A stretch of 64,000 nucleotides of DNA from Chitinophaga sp. Its GTDB lineage: Bacteria > Bacteroidota > Bacteroidia > Chitinophagales > Chitinophagaceae. The notes beneath the pieces were generated by a model. The model was not told where the DNA came from. It searched no databases and saw only the letters and a program-made list of their open reading frames with translations. Both the position numbers and the translations under genes were made by a program. The DNA is taken from NCBI RefSeq assembly GCF_017745275.1, contig NZ_JAGHZS010000002.1, forward strand, positions 855,859-919,858. The letters run 5' to 3'. Shown piece by piece: positions 52,645-60,681 of the stretch; within the stretch, counting starts at the first letter, position 1, and the number at the start of each line of letters is the position of its first letter.

Positions 52645-53532
52645 ATGGAAACCATAGGATTTATTGGTACCGGGCATCTCGGTTACCCGATCGCAGAGAA
52701 CCTGCTGAGAGCAGGATACAGTGTAAGAATATATAACCGCACACGTGAGAAGGCATTGCCTTTGGAAGACCTGGGAGCGGTGTTGGTCAACAGCCCGGAG
52801 GAAACAGCGGTACAAGGCGGCATCGTATTAAGTTTAGTAGCAGATGATGCGGCAGTGAGAGCAATAGCTACTGATGCGTTGGTGGCAGCGCTGGGTACCA
52901 ATGGCATTCATGTGTCTATGAGTACCGTGTCGCCGGACATTTCCCGGGAGTTAGCTGCGCATTTTCAGCAACAGGAAGTGGCCTGGGTAACGGCGCCGGT
53001 ATTTGCACGTCCGGAGGCTGCTGCGGCAAAAGTAGGTAATGCGGTCATTTCAGGAGAGGCAAGCGCAAAAGAACGTATCAAGCCATTGTTACAGGCAGGA
53101 TTCGCCAAAAATATTTTTGATCTCGGCACAGATGCCGGCAGTGCCAATGTATTAAAGCTGATGGGCAATTTTATGATTGCGGGGGCTATTGAATTGATGG
53201 CAGAATCTTTTGCGTTGGCAGAGAAGAATAATGTAGATCCACGGGTGGCGTATGATATGCTGACTAGCACCCTGTTTTCCGGTCCTATCTTCAAAAGTTA
53301 CGGGGCTATGATACTGGACCGGAAGTTTACCGGTAACCCTGCTTTTAGTGCAGCTTTGGGTTTGAAAGACATGGACCTCGTATTGCAAACAGCCCGAAAA
53401 TCATATACCCCGATGCCGATAGCTAACCTGGTGCAGTCGCGGTTAACTACTGTGCTTGCGAAAGATACGCATGATGCCGACTGGTTATCCCTGGCAATGG
53501 GTGCGTTGGAAGATGCCGGTATTACGAAATAG
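52645..53532 (+). CDS. NAD(P)-dependent 3-hydroxyisobutyrate-dehydrogenase-like oxidoreductase
   Basis: 295 residues. The Rossmann motif GFIGTGHLGYPIAENLLRAGYSVRIYNRT (about 4-32) has Asn-Arg-Thr after beta-2, favouring NADP. The catalytic-type lysine is in SANVLKLMGNFMI (about 168-181), and the second domain has FSAALGLKDMDLVLQTA. It belongs to the beta-hydroxyacid dehydrogenase family (6PGDH-like), with unknown substrate. Convergent with hxlR, 4 bases apart. Confidence 0.88.
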   Translation: METIGFIGTGHLGYPIAENLLRAGYSVRIYNRTREKALPLEDLGAVLVNSPEETAVQGGIVLSLVADDAAVRAIATDALVAALGTNGIHVSMSTVSPDISRELAAHFQQQEVAWVTAPVFARPEAAAAKVGNAVISGEASAKERIKPLLQAGFAKNIFDLGTDAGSANVLKLMGNFMIAGAIELMAESFALAEKNNVDPRVAYDMLTSTLFSGPIFKSYGAMILDRKFTGNPAFSAALGLKDMDLVLQTARKSYTPMPIANLVQSRLTTVLAKDTHDADWLSLAMGALEDAGITK

Positions 53533-53536
53533 TTAT

Positions 53537-53941
53537 TTAACCTTTATCAGCTATGGCCATCGTTGCTTTTTTATTAACAGCAGTGCGGGCCATGGCTTTT
53601 TCCCGGTGTGTTACACCCCAGTCGGAAATATGCTGTAGCATACTTTCCATGCTTAAACCCAGTGGAGTCAACTCGTATTCTACCCTTGGCGGTACTTCCG
53701 GGTATACGATCCTTTTAATCAGCTGATCATTTTCCAGTTCCCTCAACTGTAATACCAGCACCCGCTCAGAAATACCGGAGATCGACTTCTTCAATTCGTT
53801 ATAACGCAGTTTACCATCGAGTAAGCGCCACAATATGCTGGGTTTCCAGCGGCCGCCAATCAACGACAGGGTATAGGCGGTACCGCAGTCGCCGCGCAGG
53901 TTCCTTTCATTGATTGCATTAGAGGAATTTTCTTTTCGCAT
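53537..53941 (-). CDS. HxlR-family winged-helix regulator
   Basis: 134 residues. The family signature CGTAYTLSLIGGRWKPSILWRLLDGKLRYNELKKSISGISERVL begins at the conserved Cys (about residue 19), followed by the wing PRVEYELTPLGLSME. Such proteins sense redox or electrophiles, often through that cysteine. The -7 box TATCTTTG (53966-53959) drives it; it is divergent from doxX with which it shares a hairpin-rich promoter region. Confidence 0.9.
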   Translation of the reverse strand: MRKENSSNAINERNLRGDCGTAYTLSLIGGRWKPSILWRLLDGKLRYNELKKSISGISERVLVLQLRELENDQLIKRIVYPEVPPRVEYELTPLGLSMESMLQHISDWGVTHREKAMARTAVNKKATMAIADKG

Positions 53942-53958
53942 ATTTTTTCGTTCTGAGG

Positions 53959-53966
53959 CAAAGATA
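53959..53966 (-). promoter_or_regulatory. -7 element of hxlR (TATCTTTG)
   Basis: Perfect strong-form -7 box on the minus strand, 17 bases upstream of the ATG at 53941. Confidence 0.6.
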
Positions 53967-53973
53967 AGCAGAA

Positions 53974-54045
53974 AGCAGAAATGCGCTGTATTTCTGCTAA
54001 CCCGGAGGAAAGCGCTAACCGGCAGGAAAGCGCTTTCCTCCGGGT
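53974..54045. repeat. Two adjacent inverted repeats in the hxlR/doxX divergent promoter region
   Basis: AGCAGAAAT (53974-53982) pairs with ATTTCTGCT (53990-53998). ACCCGGAGGAAAGCGC (54000-54015) pairs perfectly over 16 bp with GCGCTTTCCTCCGGGT (54030-54045). They lie upstream of both -7 boxes and may be binding sites or a mobile palindromic remnant. Confidence 0.7.
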
Positions 54046-54075
54046 AACTCTGCTTCCTGCCCGCTTAATTAGCAC

Positions 54076-54083
54076 TAGGTTTG
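54076..54083 (+). promoter_or_regulatory. -7 element of doxX (TAGGTTTG)
   Basis: Exact TAnnTTTG match 24 bases before the ATG at 54107; it sets the doxX start, although the frame is open to 53981. Confidence 0.55.
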
Positions 54084-54106
54084 TCTCCTTACTCAAATTT
54101 ATAACT

Positions 54107-54496
54107 ATGAAAATTGTTCCACTGTTGGGCCGGGTTTTATTCGGCCTTATTTTCCTGATGTCTGGTCTTACTCATATTACAGGCGCCGGCGCGGACCATG
54201 CCGCTGCGGCGGGTGTACCTGTGGCAGGCATTTTAGTGCCATTTGCAGGCCTTTTGTCGTTGCTGGGTGCCCTGAGCATATTGCTGGGATATAAAGTGAA
54301 ATATGGCGCCTGGTTGATCGTTATCTTCCTTGTGCCGGTAACCATTGCTCTCCACAATTTCTGGGCGGTTAAAGATCCCATGCAGTTGCAAATGCAAATG
54401 GCCATGTTTATGAAGAATGTAGCTATTCTGGGAGGCGCCTTACTGTTCGCTTACTTTGGAACCGGGCCTTATAGCCTCGATAACAGGAAGGCCTGA
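54107..54496 (+). CDS. DoxX-family membrane protein
   Basis: 129 residues with four membrane helices (LGRVLFGLIFLMSGLTHI, VAGILVPFAGLLSLLGALSILLGY, WLIVIFLVPVTIALHNFWAV, VAILGGALLFAYF). The order and the RVLFGLIFLMSGLTH motif match DoxX/DoxD-like proteins such as YphA. They are thought to act in thiol or redox balance, which fits the divergent HxlR gene. Confidence 0.87.
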   Translation: MKIVPLLGRVLFGLIFLMSGLTHITGAGADHAAAAGVPVAGILVPFAGLLSLLGALSILLGYKVKYGAWLIVIFLVPVTIALHNFWAVKDPMQLQMQMAMFMKNVAILGGALLFAYFGTGPYSLDNRKA

Positions 54497-54523
54497 TACG
54501 ATTGCTGCCATAAAAAATACCGG

Positions 54524-54574
54524 ATGCCGGAAAGCGGTAATGAATCGTCATTACCGCGTTTCCGGGTTCGGCAT
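54524..54574 (+). other. Stable hairpin downstream of doxX
   Basis: ATGCCGGAAAGCGGTAATGA pairs with TCATTACCG, TTTCCGG and GGCAT around ATCG, with small bulges. No T tract follows, so it is not a standard terminator. Confidence 0.5.
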
Positions 54575-54644
54575 GTCTCCGTTGCTGTTATGAGCGGGGA
54601 GACGGAGGTATAGGGATCATACAATGGACAAAAGGGTATGGCAA

Positions 54645-55196
54645 GGGATAAATAGTAATTGGGGCAACAACATGCATGAAAATTAGAACGGCGAAAAGGG
54701 ATAAATAGTAATTGGGATAACAACATGGATGAATTTTATATAGGTTAAATGATAATTGGGGTAACAACATGCATGAAAATTAGAACGGCGAAAAAGGGAT
54801 AAATAGTAATTGGGATAACATCATGGATGAATTTTGTATAGGTTAAATGATAATTGGGGTAACAACATGCATGAAAATTAGAATGGCGAAAAAGGGATAA
54901 ATAGTAATTGAGGTAACAACATGGATGAATTTTATATAGGTTAAATGATAATTGGGGTAACAACATGCATGAAAATTAGAATGGCGAAAAAGGGATAAAT
55001 AGTAATTGAGGTAACAACATGGATGAATTTTATATAGGTTAAATGATAATTGGGGTAACAACATGCATGAAAATTAGAATGGCGAAAAAGGGATAAATAG
55101 TAATTGAGGTAACAACATGGATGAATTTTATATAGGTTAAATGATAATTGGGGTAACAACATGCATGAAAATTAGAATGGCGAAAGGAATAAATAG
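54645..55196. repeat. 98-bp tandem repeat array with dimeric (45 + 53) units
   Basis: Five full 98-base units begin at 54698, 54796, 54894, 54992 and 55090. They are preceded by one 53-base monomer at 54645 and followed by a broken start. Each unit contains a 45-base half (GGGATAAATAGTAATTG..) and a 53-base half (GGTTAAATGATAATTGG..). The halves share TAATTGGGGTAACAACATG and ATGAA. Copies differ at only a few bases. There are no unique spacers, so it is not CRISPR. It fills the convergent gap between doxX and the SPFH gene. Confidence 0.9.
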
Positions 55197-55247
55197 CATC
55201 CTTGAGTAAACCAGGATCAGGCGGGCGAGGCCTAATCCCGGTGTTTA

Positions 55248-57158
55248 TTATTCCGGTTGTTTATCGGCGGCTTGTTTCTTTGCTACATCTTCGAGTAATT
55301 TCAGTCCGAGCAGTCCACTGATAGGACCGTTGGCTCCATCGCCGCCACCGATCAGTACATCCGGCATAATGCGGATATTTTGTGCACCGATAGCTTCCAT
55401 CACTTTCAGTTGTGTAAAGTTGTTGCCACCCATTGCTTCCACGGCCAGTTTGTACGATTCCGCGCTGGACTGACCAATGGCCAGGATTTTTTCCGCTTCT
55501 GCTTTACCGGTGAGGGCAATTTTTTCTGCGTCTGCTTTTGCGATCCACTCGGTGCGTTCTGCTTCTGCTTTGGCCAGAAGTCTCACTTTTTCCGCTTCAC
55601 CCGCTGCGAGTAATTTCATCCGGTCACTTTCCGCATTTGCCTGCAGACGTACGCTGTTGGCGTCACCGGTGGCTTTTTTCACAGAGGCATCTGCATGTCT
55701 TTCTGCAATCCAAACACCCTGGTCGGCTTTTACGATTTCTTTCTGCATTTCCGCAATAGCTGTTTCTTTTTCAAGCGACTGCCGTGTTTCCTGTGCCAGT
55801 CTTTCTGTATCGTAAGTAATCTTTTGTTCTTCCGCTATTTTACGATCGGTCAATGTTTTCATCAGTGTTTCCGGTGGTACGATGTCACCAATCAGCGTGT
55901 CTACACCGAATACGTTATACTGATCCAGTACATGGCCGATATGTTCTTTCGCGGAGTTTTGTCTTTCCTTGCGACTGGTCAGGAAGCTGATTACATCAGA
56001 GCCCTGGGCCGAGTTACGGAAGTAGTTACCGATGGTAGGTTCCAGTACCTGTGTAACGAGGTTGCTCATATTTCCGAAGCGCGCAATTACCTTGGGGGCT
56101 TCGTTGGTAGGGATATGAATGATCTGCGATACATCGAGGTTGAACGTAAAACCGTCGCGGCTCCTCACGGTGATGGTAGAGAGGTTTTTATCCAGCTGGT
56201 GCGCTTCGCTTCTGGCGGAGGCCCAGTTGAGTACCAGGTTGGTGGTAGGTACCAGTTCTACTTTCATGATATAAGGATTCACGGGATATTTACCTGGGCC
56301 TAAAGGCTCTGCCCATACACCTTTGGTGCCTTTGGCAACGATGTTACCATGTTTAAATTCTGCGCCGCTGATATCCACGCCGTCGTTACCTACGAAAGAG
56401 ATGACCACTCCTACATGCCCGATGGCGATTTCGGTCATCTTTACGAGTTCCAGTTTGGCAAACCAGGGGTTGATAAAGTAGGAACCGGCAAGAATGACTT
56501 GTTCCTGTAACCCTTTATAACCGCCATTTTCAAGGAATGCATCCACATCCTGGAAGTTGTTATGGTTTTCGATGGTTTTACCCGCGATAGAACCGGTTTC
56601 AATGGCTTTACCTTCGAGGGTGGTAATGATACCTACGGCGTTGTCAGGGATAGACAGCATATCGGCCATTTCCACTTCAAAGAGAAAGGTATTGATACGA
56701 TACGATCCGGGTGTGATGATAGCGGTTTGCCGTCCTTTGCGGCCGCCGTTCTGCAGGAATGCCACTGCATCCTGGAAGGAGTCGCAGGCTACTTTGCGGG
56801 CGAGGATAGCACCTGTTTCCAGTTCCATACCATCTTTAGCGAGTACCAGTCCGATTTTGCCGGTAGGGATAATGGTAAAGGGCTGGAAGGCTACGCTATA
56901 CTGCCAGATCCATTTCCAGAAGTATACGCCGGGAGCCAGGGTTTGTGCCTGGAAGCCGGCTTCCCCGTTGGTGGCCAGGATGCGGCCTTCGGGAAGTTCC
57001 TGTTTGCCAAGGAGTACGAATTTCTTTGTTACCAGGCCGATACGGTCTTCCGGTACAATAACTACGCCGAAGCATATACGAAGAATTACCTTGTACAATA
57101 ACAGGCATAGCAGGGGCACGCCAATGAGCAGCGCCCAATTGAGAACAGTGTTTTGCAT
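55248..57158 (-). CDS. SPFH/band-7 protein with vault-like N-terminal repeats
   Basis: 636 residues. An N-terminal hydrophobic segment (about 7-33) is followed by four related beta-repeats. Repeats 2 and 3 (about 97-168 and 170-240) are clear duplicates with GxxxExGxIxxK, FQDxxAFLxNGGxKG and the PGSYxIN/AGSYFIN turn. Repeats 1 (37-92) and 4 (243-305, LGPGKYPVNPYIMKVELV) share the turn. An SPFH domain (about 305-440) and a long Ala/Glu-rich coiled coil (about 440-570; AEAERTEWIAKADAEKIALTGKAEAEKIL) follow. The order repeats-SPFH-coiled coil is like major vault protein and flotillin. It probably forms a large membrane-linked ring assembly. Confidence 0.82.
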   Translation of the reverse strand: MQNTVLNWALLIGVPLLCLLLYKVILRICFGVVIVPEDRIGLVTKKFVLLGKQELPEGRILATNGEAGFQAQTLAPGVYFWKWIWQYSVAFQPFTIIPTGKIGLVLAKDGMELETGAILARKVACDSFQDAVAFLQNGGRKGRQTAIITPGSYRINTFLFEVEMADMLSIPDNAVGIITTLEGKAIETGSIAGKTIENHNNFQDVDAFLENGGYKGLQEQVILAGSYFINPWFAKLELVKMTEIAIGHVGVVISFVGNDGVDISGAEFKHGNIVAKGTKGVWAEPLGPGKYPVNPYIMKVELVPTTNLVLNWASARSEAHQLDKNLSTITVRSRDGFTFNLDVSQIIHIPTNEAPKVIARFGNMSNLVTQVLEPTIGNYFRNSAQGSDVISFLTSRKERQNSAKEHIGHVLDQYNVFGVDTLIGDIVPPETLMKTLTDRKIAEEQKITYDTERLAQETRQSLEKETAIAEMQKEIVKADQGVWIAERHADASVKKATGDANSVRLQANAESDRMKLLAAGEAEKVRLLAKAEAERTEWIAKADAEKIALTGKAEAEKILAIGQSSAESYKLAVEAMGGNNFTQLKVMEAIGAQNIRIMPDVLIGGGDGANGPISGLLGLKLLEDVAKKQAADKQPE

Positions 57159-57585
57159 TGTGGGTTGTTGTTAAGAAATGTTTAGATAAAATCCTGGGTA
57201 TGGCATATGACTATGCTGCTGACGATGTTGTCAGAACATAACAAAGGCCGGGCAGTAATATTTTATAAACTTGGGGGAGAAGTGTTGAAGTTCGTAAGAA
57301 TATATGCAGTCAGAAAAATGTTGCCGGAGCAATTATCAGATTCCATTGTAGGATTAATTATGATGTAAAAGTGTATAATATTTTTCATCTGTCAAAATAT
57401 TTTCGACAACTTTTCTTTTGAAAAGAGTCGCCTGTTTTTTTGATTTTTCGAAAAACAGCCTATATTGGGTTTAGTTTAACCATTTTTCACGTTGCTAAAA
57501 CGATTTTTCTGAGCAAATCAACCAAAATATGTTTTACATTTGTTTAGGTTAAACGATTTAGCAAACATTATAGCTTAAGTTTTAT
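57159..57585. promoter_or_regulatory. Intergenic region with ROK promoter and two operator-like sites
   Basis: The 427-base gap holds a -7 box TACATTTG (57535-57542). Two related sites flank it: TAAAACGATTTT (57496-57507) and TTAAACGATTTA (57549-57560), both with a central CG as in LacI/ROK-type operators. GTTTAACC near 57474 mirrors GGTTAAAC (57547-57554). No gene was seen here. Confidence 0.5.
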
Positions 57586-58452
57586 ATGAAGAATTCCACG
57601 GCGTTAGGAATCGATATTGGCGGCTCTCATATTACCGCAGCCTTAGTTGATCTGGGTACAAGATCTATTATAGAAGGTTCCTGGAACCGTACCCGCATTG
57701 ACTCTCACGGGGAAGCCACAGATATCATTGCCTCCTGGGCAGCCGTTATCCGCGAAGTATTTAACAATGCGCCGGCAGGCGTTCAACATATCGGCATCGG
57801 TATGCCGGGTCCGTTCGACTATGAACAGGGGATCAGTCTTATGAAAGGGCAACATAAATACGATGCCCTCTATCAGCTGAACGTGAAAAATCTCCTGGCA
57901 GAAAAATTAGGCATTACGCCTGCACAAATCCGCTTCATTAACGATGCCGGTTGTTTTCTGCAGGGAGAAGTATTCAGTGGCGCCGGCAGAAACTATGAGC
58001 GCGTCATCGGCCTTACACTGGGCACCGGCCTCGGCTCCGCCGTGTACCGCGATGGCAAATCCAAAGACGCCGACCGCTGGTGCACTCCCTTTAAAGATGG
58101 CATGGCGGAAGATTATCTCTCCACCCGCTGGTTTGTGAAACGTTACCAGGAAGTAAGCGGTCAATCCGTTCCGGATGTACGCGCTTTAGTTGCTCGTATA
58201 GGCGTTGACGATAGTATTCAGGGATTGTTCGATGAGTTTGCCGTCAACCTCGCTACCTTGCTGGCGGATTTTGTACAGGCAGAACAACCGGAAGTAATTG
58301 TAATTGGCGGTAATATAGCCAACGCGGCTGACCTTTTCTTTCCATTATTAATTACTACCCTGCAACAACACAATATCCATATCCCGGTGGTTACCGCTAC
58401 CCTGGGAGAAGCCGCTGCATTGATCGGCGCCGCTAGCTTGTGGCACGAGTAG
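57586..58452 (+). CDS. ROK-family sugar kinase
   Basis: 288 residues. The ATP-binding phosphate-1 motif LGIDIGGSHITAALVD (about 7-22) and the catalytic Asp of FINDAGCFLQGE (about 123-134) are present. A GTGLGSAVY phosphate-2 loop and the EVIVIGGNIANA adenosine motif follow. The usual zinc-binding CxCGxxGC is absent, as in some kinase branches. It phosphorylates an unknown sugar. Upstream operator-like sites suggest sugar-dependent control. Confidence 0.85.
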   Translation: MKNSTALGIDIGGSHITAALVDLGTRSIIEGSWNRTRIDSHGEATDIIASWAAVIREVFNNAPAGVQHIGIGMPGPFDYEQGISLMKGQHKYDALYQLNVKNLLAEKLGITPAQIRFINDAGCFLQGEVFSGAGRNYERVIGLTLGTGLGSAVYRDGKSKDADRWCTPFKDGMAEDYLSTRWFVKRYQEVSGQSVPDVRALVARIGVDDSIQGLFDEFAVNLATLLADFVQAEQPEVIVIGGNIANAADLFFPLLITTLQQHNIHIPVVTATLGEAAALIGAASLWHE

Positions 58453-58455
58453 GAG

Positions 58456-58714
58456 AGCGGAAAGCATAAAGCAGAAAGCAAAAAGCTATTTTAGCGGATG
58501 ATCGAAGCGGATTTTGTCTGTAGGCAGTATACTGATTCTATTTTTATTTAAGAAGATGGGCGAAGACCGTGGTATATATACTACAGTCTTCGCCCATCTT
58601 CTTAAATCTATTAAATCAATAAAATATTTAATCAGTCTAATCCTGTCTACAGACAAAATCCGCTTTGATCATCCGCTAAAATACCTTTTTGCTTTCTGCT
58701 TTATGCTTTCCGCT
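58456..58714. repeat. Largest long inverted repeat (about 260 bp, nested hairpin)
   Basis: The arms carry AGCGGAAAGCATAAAGCAG, AAAGCAAAAAGCTATTTTAG, CGGATGATCGAAGCGG and ATTTTGTCTGTAGGCAG, mirrored on the right (CTACAGACAAAATCCGC, GATCATCCGCTAAAATA). The loop holds a second hairpin, AGAAGATGGGCGAAGAC / GTCTTCGCCCATCTTCT. It starts just after the ROK stop and ends shortly before the sigma factor gene. Confidence 0.85.
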
Positions 58715-58759
58715 TTTTGACTTATCTTGGAGCATCAACCACTTCTAAATATTTACTGT

Positions 58760-59377
58760 TTGAACGACGTGTCAACTGCCGCCAATAATATCTTGTGGGA
58801 AAGCATCATCAATGGTGATCAGGAAGCCTACAGGGAGTTATATGAGTTGTTTGCGGAGATGCTTTACCGCTACGGACTTCGTTATATTCAGGATACTGCT
58901 ACCATCAAGGATTGCATACAGGATTTGTTTACAGACCTGTACCATTACCGGCGAAATCTGTCTCCTAAAGTAAATATCCGCTACTACCTGCTCCGCTCTT
59001 TCCGCCGGAAAATACATACTGCTGTTAAGAAAACAGTGACCTTAAACCGCGCAATGGAAGTGGAAGATTTTTTTTCCATCACCTATGAGCCGGATAAGGA
59101 AACACAAATTATTGCTGCAGAACAGCAGCAACAAATGTTACGTATACTGGCAGAGGAATTAAATGCGTTGCCCGCCCGGCAAAAAGAACTGCTGTTCCTG
59201 AAATTCAATTGCAGCCTGTCGTATGAAGAAGTTGCGGGCATTATGAAAATAAGTGTGCCTACCTGCCGTACTCTCGCCTATAGGGCTTTCCGGCAGCTAC
59301 GCACCAATATGGAAAAAATACCTGTGCTACCACTCCTGGTTTTATTGATGCACTGGCTCTCGCAAAAAAATAATTAA
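58760..59377 (+). CDS. ECF-type RNA polymerase sigma factor
   Basis: About 206 residues. Region 2 (YELFAEMLYRYGLRYIQDTATIKDCIQDLFTDLYHYRRNL) and region 4 (LPARQKELLFLKFNCSLSYEEVAGIMKISVPTCRTLAYRAFRQLR) are typical of the Bacteroidota FecI-like group. No ATG lies at the domain start; TTG at 58727 or 58760, or GTG at 58769, are possible. The -7-like TATCTTGG at 58724-58731 favours the later ones. It is followed by FecR and SusC genes, which it should control together with a surface signal. Confidence 0.87.
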   Translation: MNDVSTAANNILWESIINGDQEAYRELYELFAEMLYRYGLRYIQDTATIKDCIQDLFTDLYHYRRNLSPKVNIRYYLLRSFRRKIHTAVKKTVTLNRAMEVEDFFSITYEPDKETQIIAAEQQQQMLRILAEELNALPARQKELLFLKFNCSLSYEEVAGIMKISVPTCRTLAYRAFRQLRTNMEKIPVLPLLVLLMHWLSQKNN

Positions 59378-59441
59378 AAAATATTTTCGTTTTGGAGTCT
59401 ATGCCGGAACCATTTGCTACTCTTTATTGGAAATACCTTGC

Positions 59442-60560
59442 ATGAAGCCTGGAGATGAACAACCGAAACTGGAAGACTTATTGAGCAATGACGGGCCCTC
59501 GTCCGCACAACCGGCCGACCCGGCACAGCAGGAACTGGCCGCAGCCGTACAGCGCATGATTGTAAATGCCGGGCAGGAATCATGGGATCCATCCGACAAA
59601 GCCTCGCTATGGAACAACATTGCAGGGCAACTGGTACCACAACATTTCCGCTACCGCTACCTGTTTGTAAAAGTGGCCGCTGCCATATTAGTATTACTGG
59701 CAATAGGCGCCTGGTGGCTATGGCCACGCCAACATTCCGCACTGGTACAATTTGCACAACAGCACCGACCGGCAGAAAATACCACAGATACCCGCCTCAT
59801 ATTGGGCCAAAACAAATCGGTGGTGGTACAGGGTAAAAATTCATCGCTGGTATATGCCGGCAGCGGCGTTACCATCAACGCCAACAATACGCCAATTCCG
59901 GCAGAAGAGTATAATACCCTGATTGTACCCTATGGCCGCCGCTCCCGTGTACAGCTGGAAGATGGTACCGTGGTATTTCTCAATGCAGGCTCCCGCCTGG
60001 TATACCCGGCCACTTTTAAACAACATAAAAGAGAAGTATACCTGGAAGGAGAGGGCTTCTTCGACATTGCTCCCAATGCCGCGGCTCCCTTTTACGTATA
60101 TGCGTACGGGGTAGCTACGGAAGTATTGGGCACCACCTTTAATGTATCCGCTTACCCCGATGATGCCCGTCAAAGTGTAGTACTGGTATCCGGAAGCGTA
60201 CGCCTGCACCTGCAACACGGCTTGTTTGGTAAGCAAACCCGGGAACTACAACCCGCTGAAATGGGCCTCCTGGAAGACGACGCACTGGAAGTGAGCCACG
60301 TGAATGTAAATGCCTACACTGCCTGGAAAGAAGGCCGCCTGTTGAATCTACACACACCACTGAAAGACATCCTGAAGAAATTAACGCGATACTATAATAT
60401 AAAGCTGGACCTCGATTCCTTACAGCCCGGACTAGAAACCTTTTCCGGTGACCTTGATCTTGACGAAAACCTTGAAAACGTACTTGATATTATCTGCGCT
60501 GCCAACTCCCTGCGCTATGAACGCCAGGGAAAAGGCTTTGTATTGAAAGAGAAAGATTAA
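59442..60560 (+). CDS. FecR-family anti-sigma factor
   Basis: 372 residues. A cytoplasmic N-terminus (about 1-65) is followed by one membrane helix (VKVAAAILVLLAIGAWWLW, about 72-90). The periplasmic FecR domain (about 150-260) has VPYGRRSRVQLEDGTVVFLNAGSRLVYPA and VLGTTFNVSAYPDD. The C-terminal DUF4974-like part (LKDILKKLTRYYNIKLDLD) would contact the STN domain of the SusC protein. The ATG at 59442 was preferred to a TTG at 59427. Confidence 0.92.
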   Translation: MKPGDEQPKLEDLLSNDGPSSAQPADPAQQELAAAVQRMIVNAGQESWDPSDKASLWNNIAGQLVPQHFRYRYLFVKVAAAILVLLAIGAWWLWPRQHSALVQFAQQHRPAENTTDTRLILGQNKSVVVQGKNSSLVYAGSGVTINANNTPIPAEEYNTLIVPYGRRSRVQLEDGTVVFLNAGSRLVYPATFKQHKREVYLEGEGFFDIAPNAAAPFYVYAYGVATEVLGTTFNVSAYPDDARQSVVLVSGSVRLHLQHGLFGKQTRELQPAEMGLLEDDALEVSHVNVNAYTAWKEGRLLNLHTPLKDILKKLTRYYNIKLDLDSLQPGLETFSGDLDLDENLENVLDIICAANSLRYERQGKGFVLKEKD

Positions 60561-60584
60561 TAACCATACATATCACCAAAAAAA

Positions 60585-60612
60585 ACCGGAAGATGGTGGA
60601 ACATCTTCCGGT
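60585..60612 (+). other. Hairpin between FecR and SusC genes
   Basis: ACCGGAAGATG (60585-60595), loop GTGGAA, CATCTTCCGGT (60602-60612): a perfect 11-bp stem. It has a T tract only when read on the minus strand, so on the plus mRNA it could be a stability or pausing element. A weaker GACA/TGTC hairpin with TTTTT follows at 60638-60654 and could act as an attenuator. Confidence 0.45.
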
Positions 60613-60681
60613 GGCACTACCCCCGCTGAACACGGGGACAGGCTTGTCTTTTTGTTTAACGAAAAAAAACATCGTGAAGTT

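Noticed and set aside
54469..55162. Minus-strand frames in the tandem repeat (CCYPNYHLTY-type peptides)
   Set aside because: They are translations of the 98-base repeat; the unit length is not a multiple of three and each frame is short and repeated only because the DNA is.
54645..55196. CRISPR array
   Set aside because: There are no unique spacers; the whole 98-base unit is repeated, and no cas genes are near.
55248..57158. Functional link between the SPFH gene and the tRNA-like RNA locus (slipin/RtcB-type systems)
   Set aside because: They are about 47 kb apart with no shared motif or RtcB gene in the window, so there is no evidence for a link.
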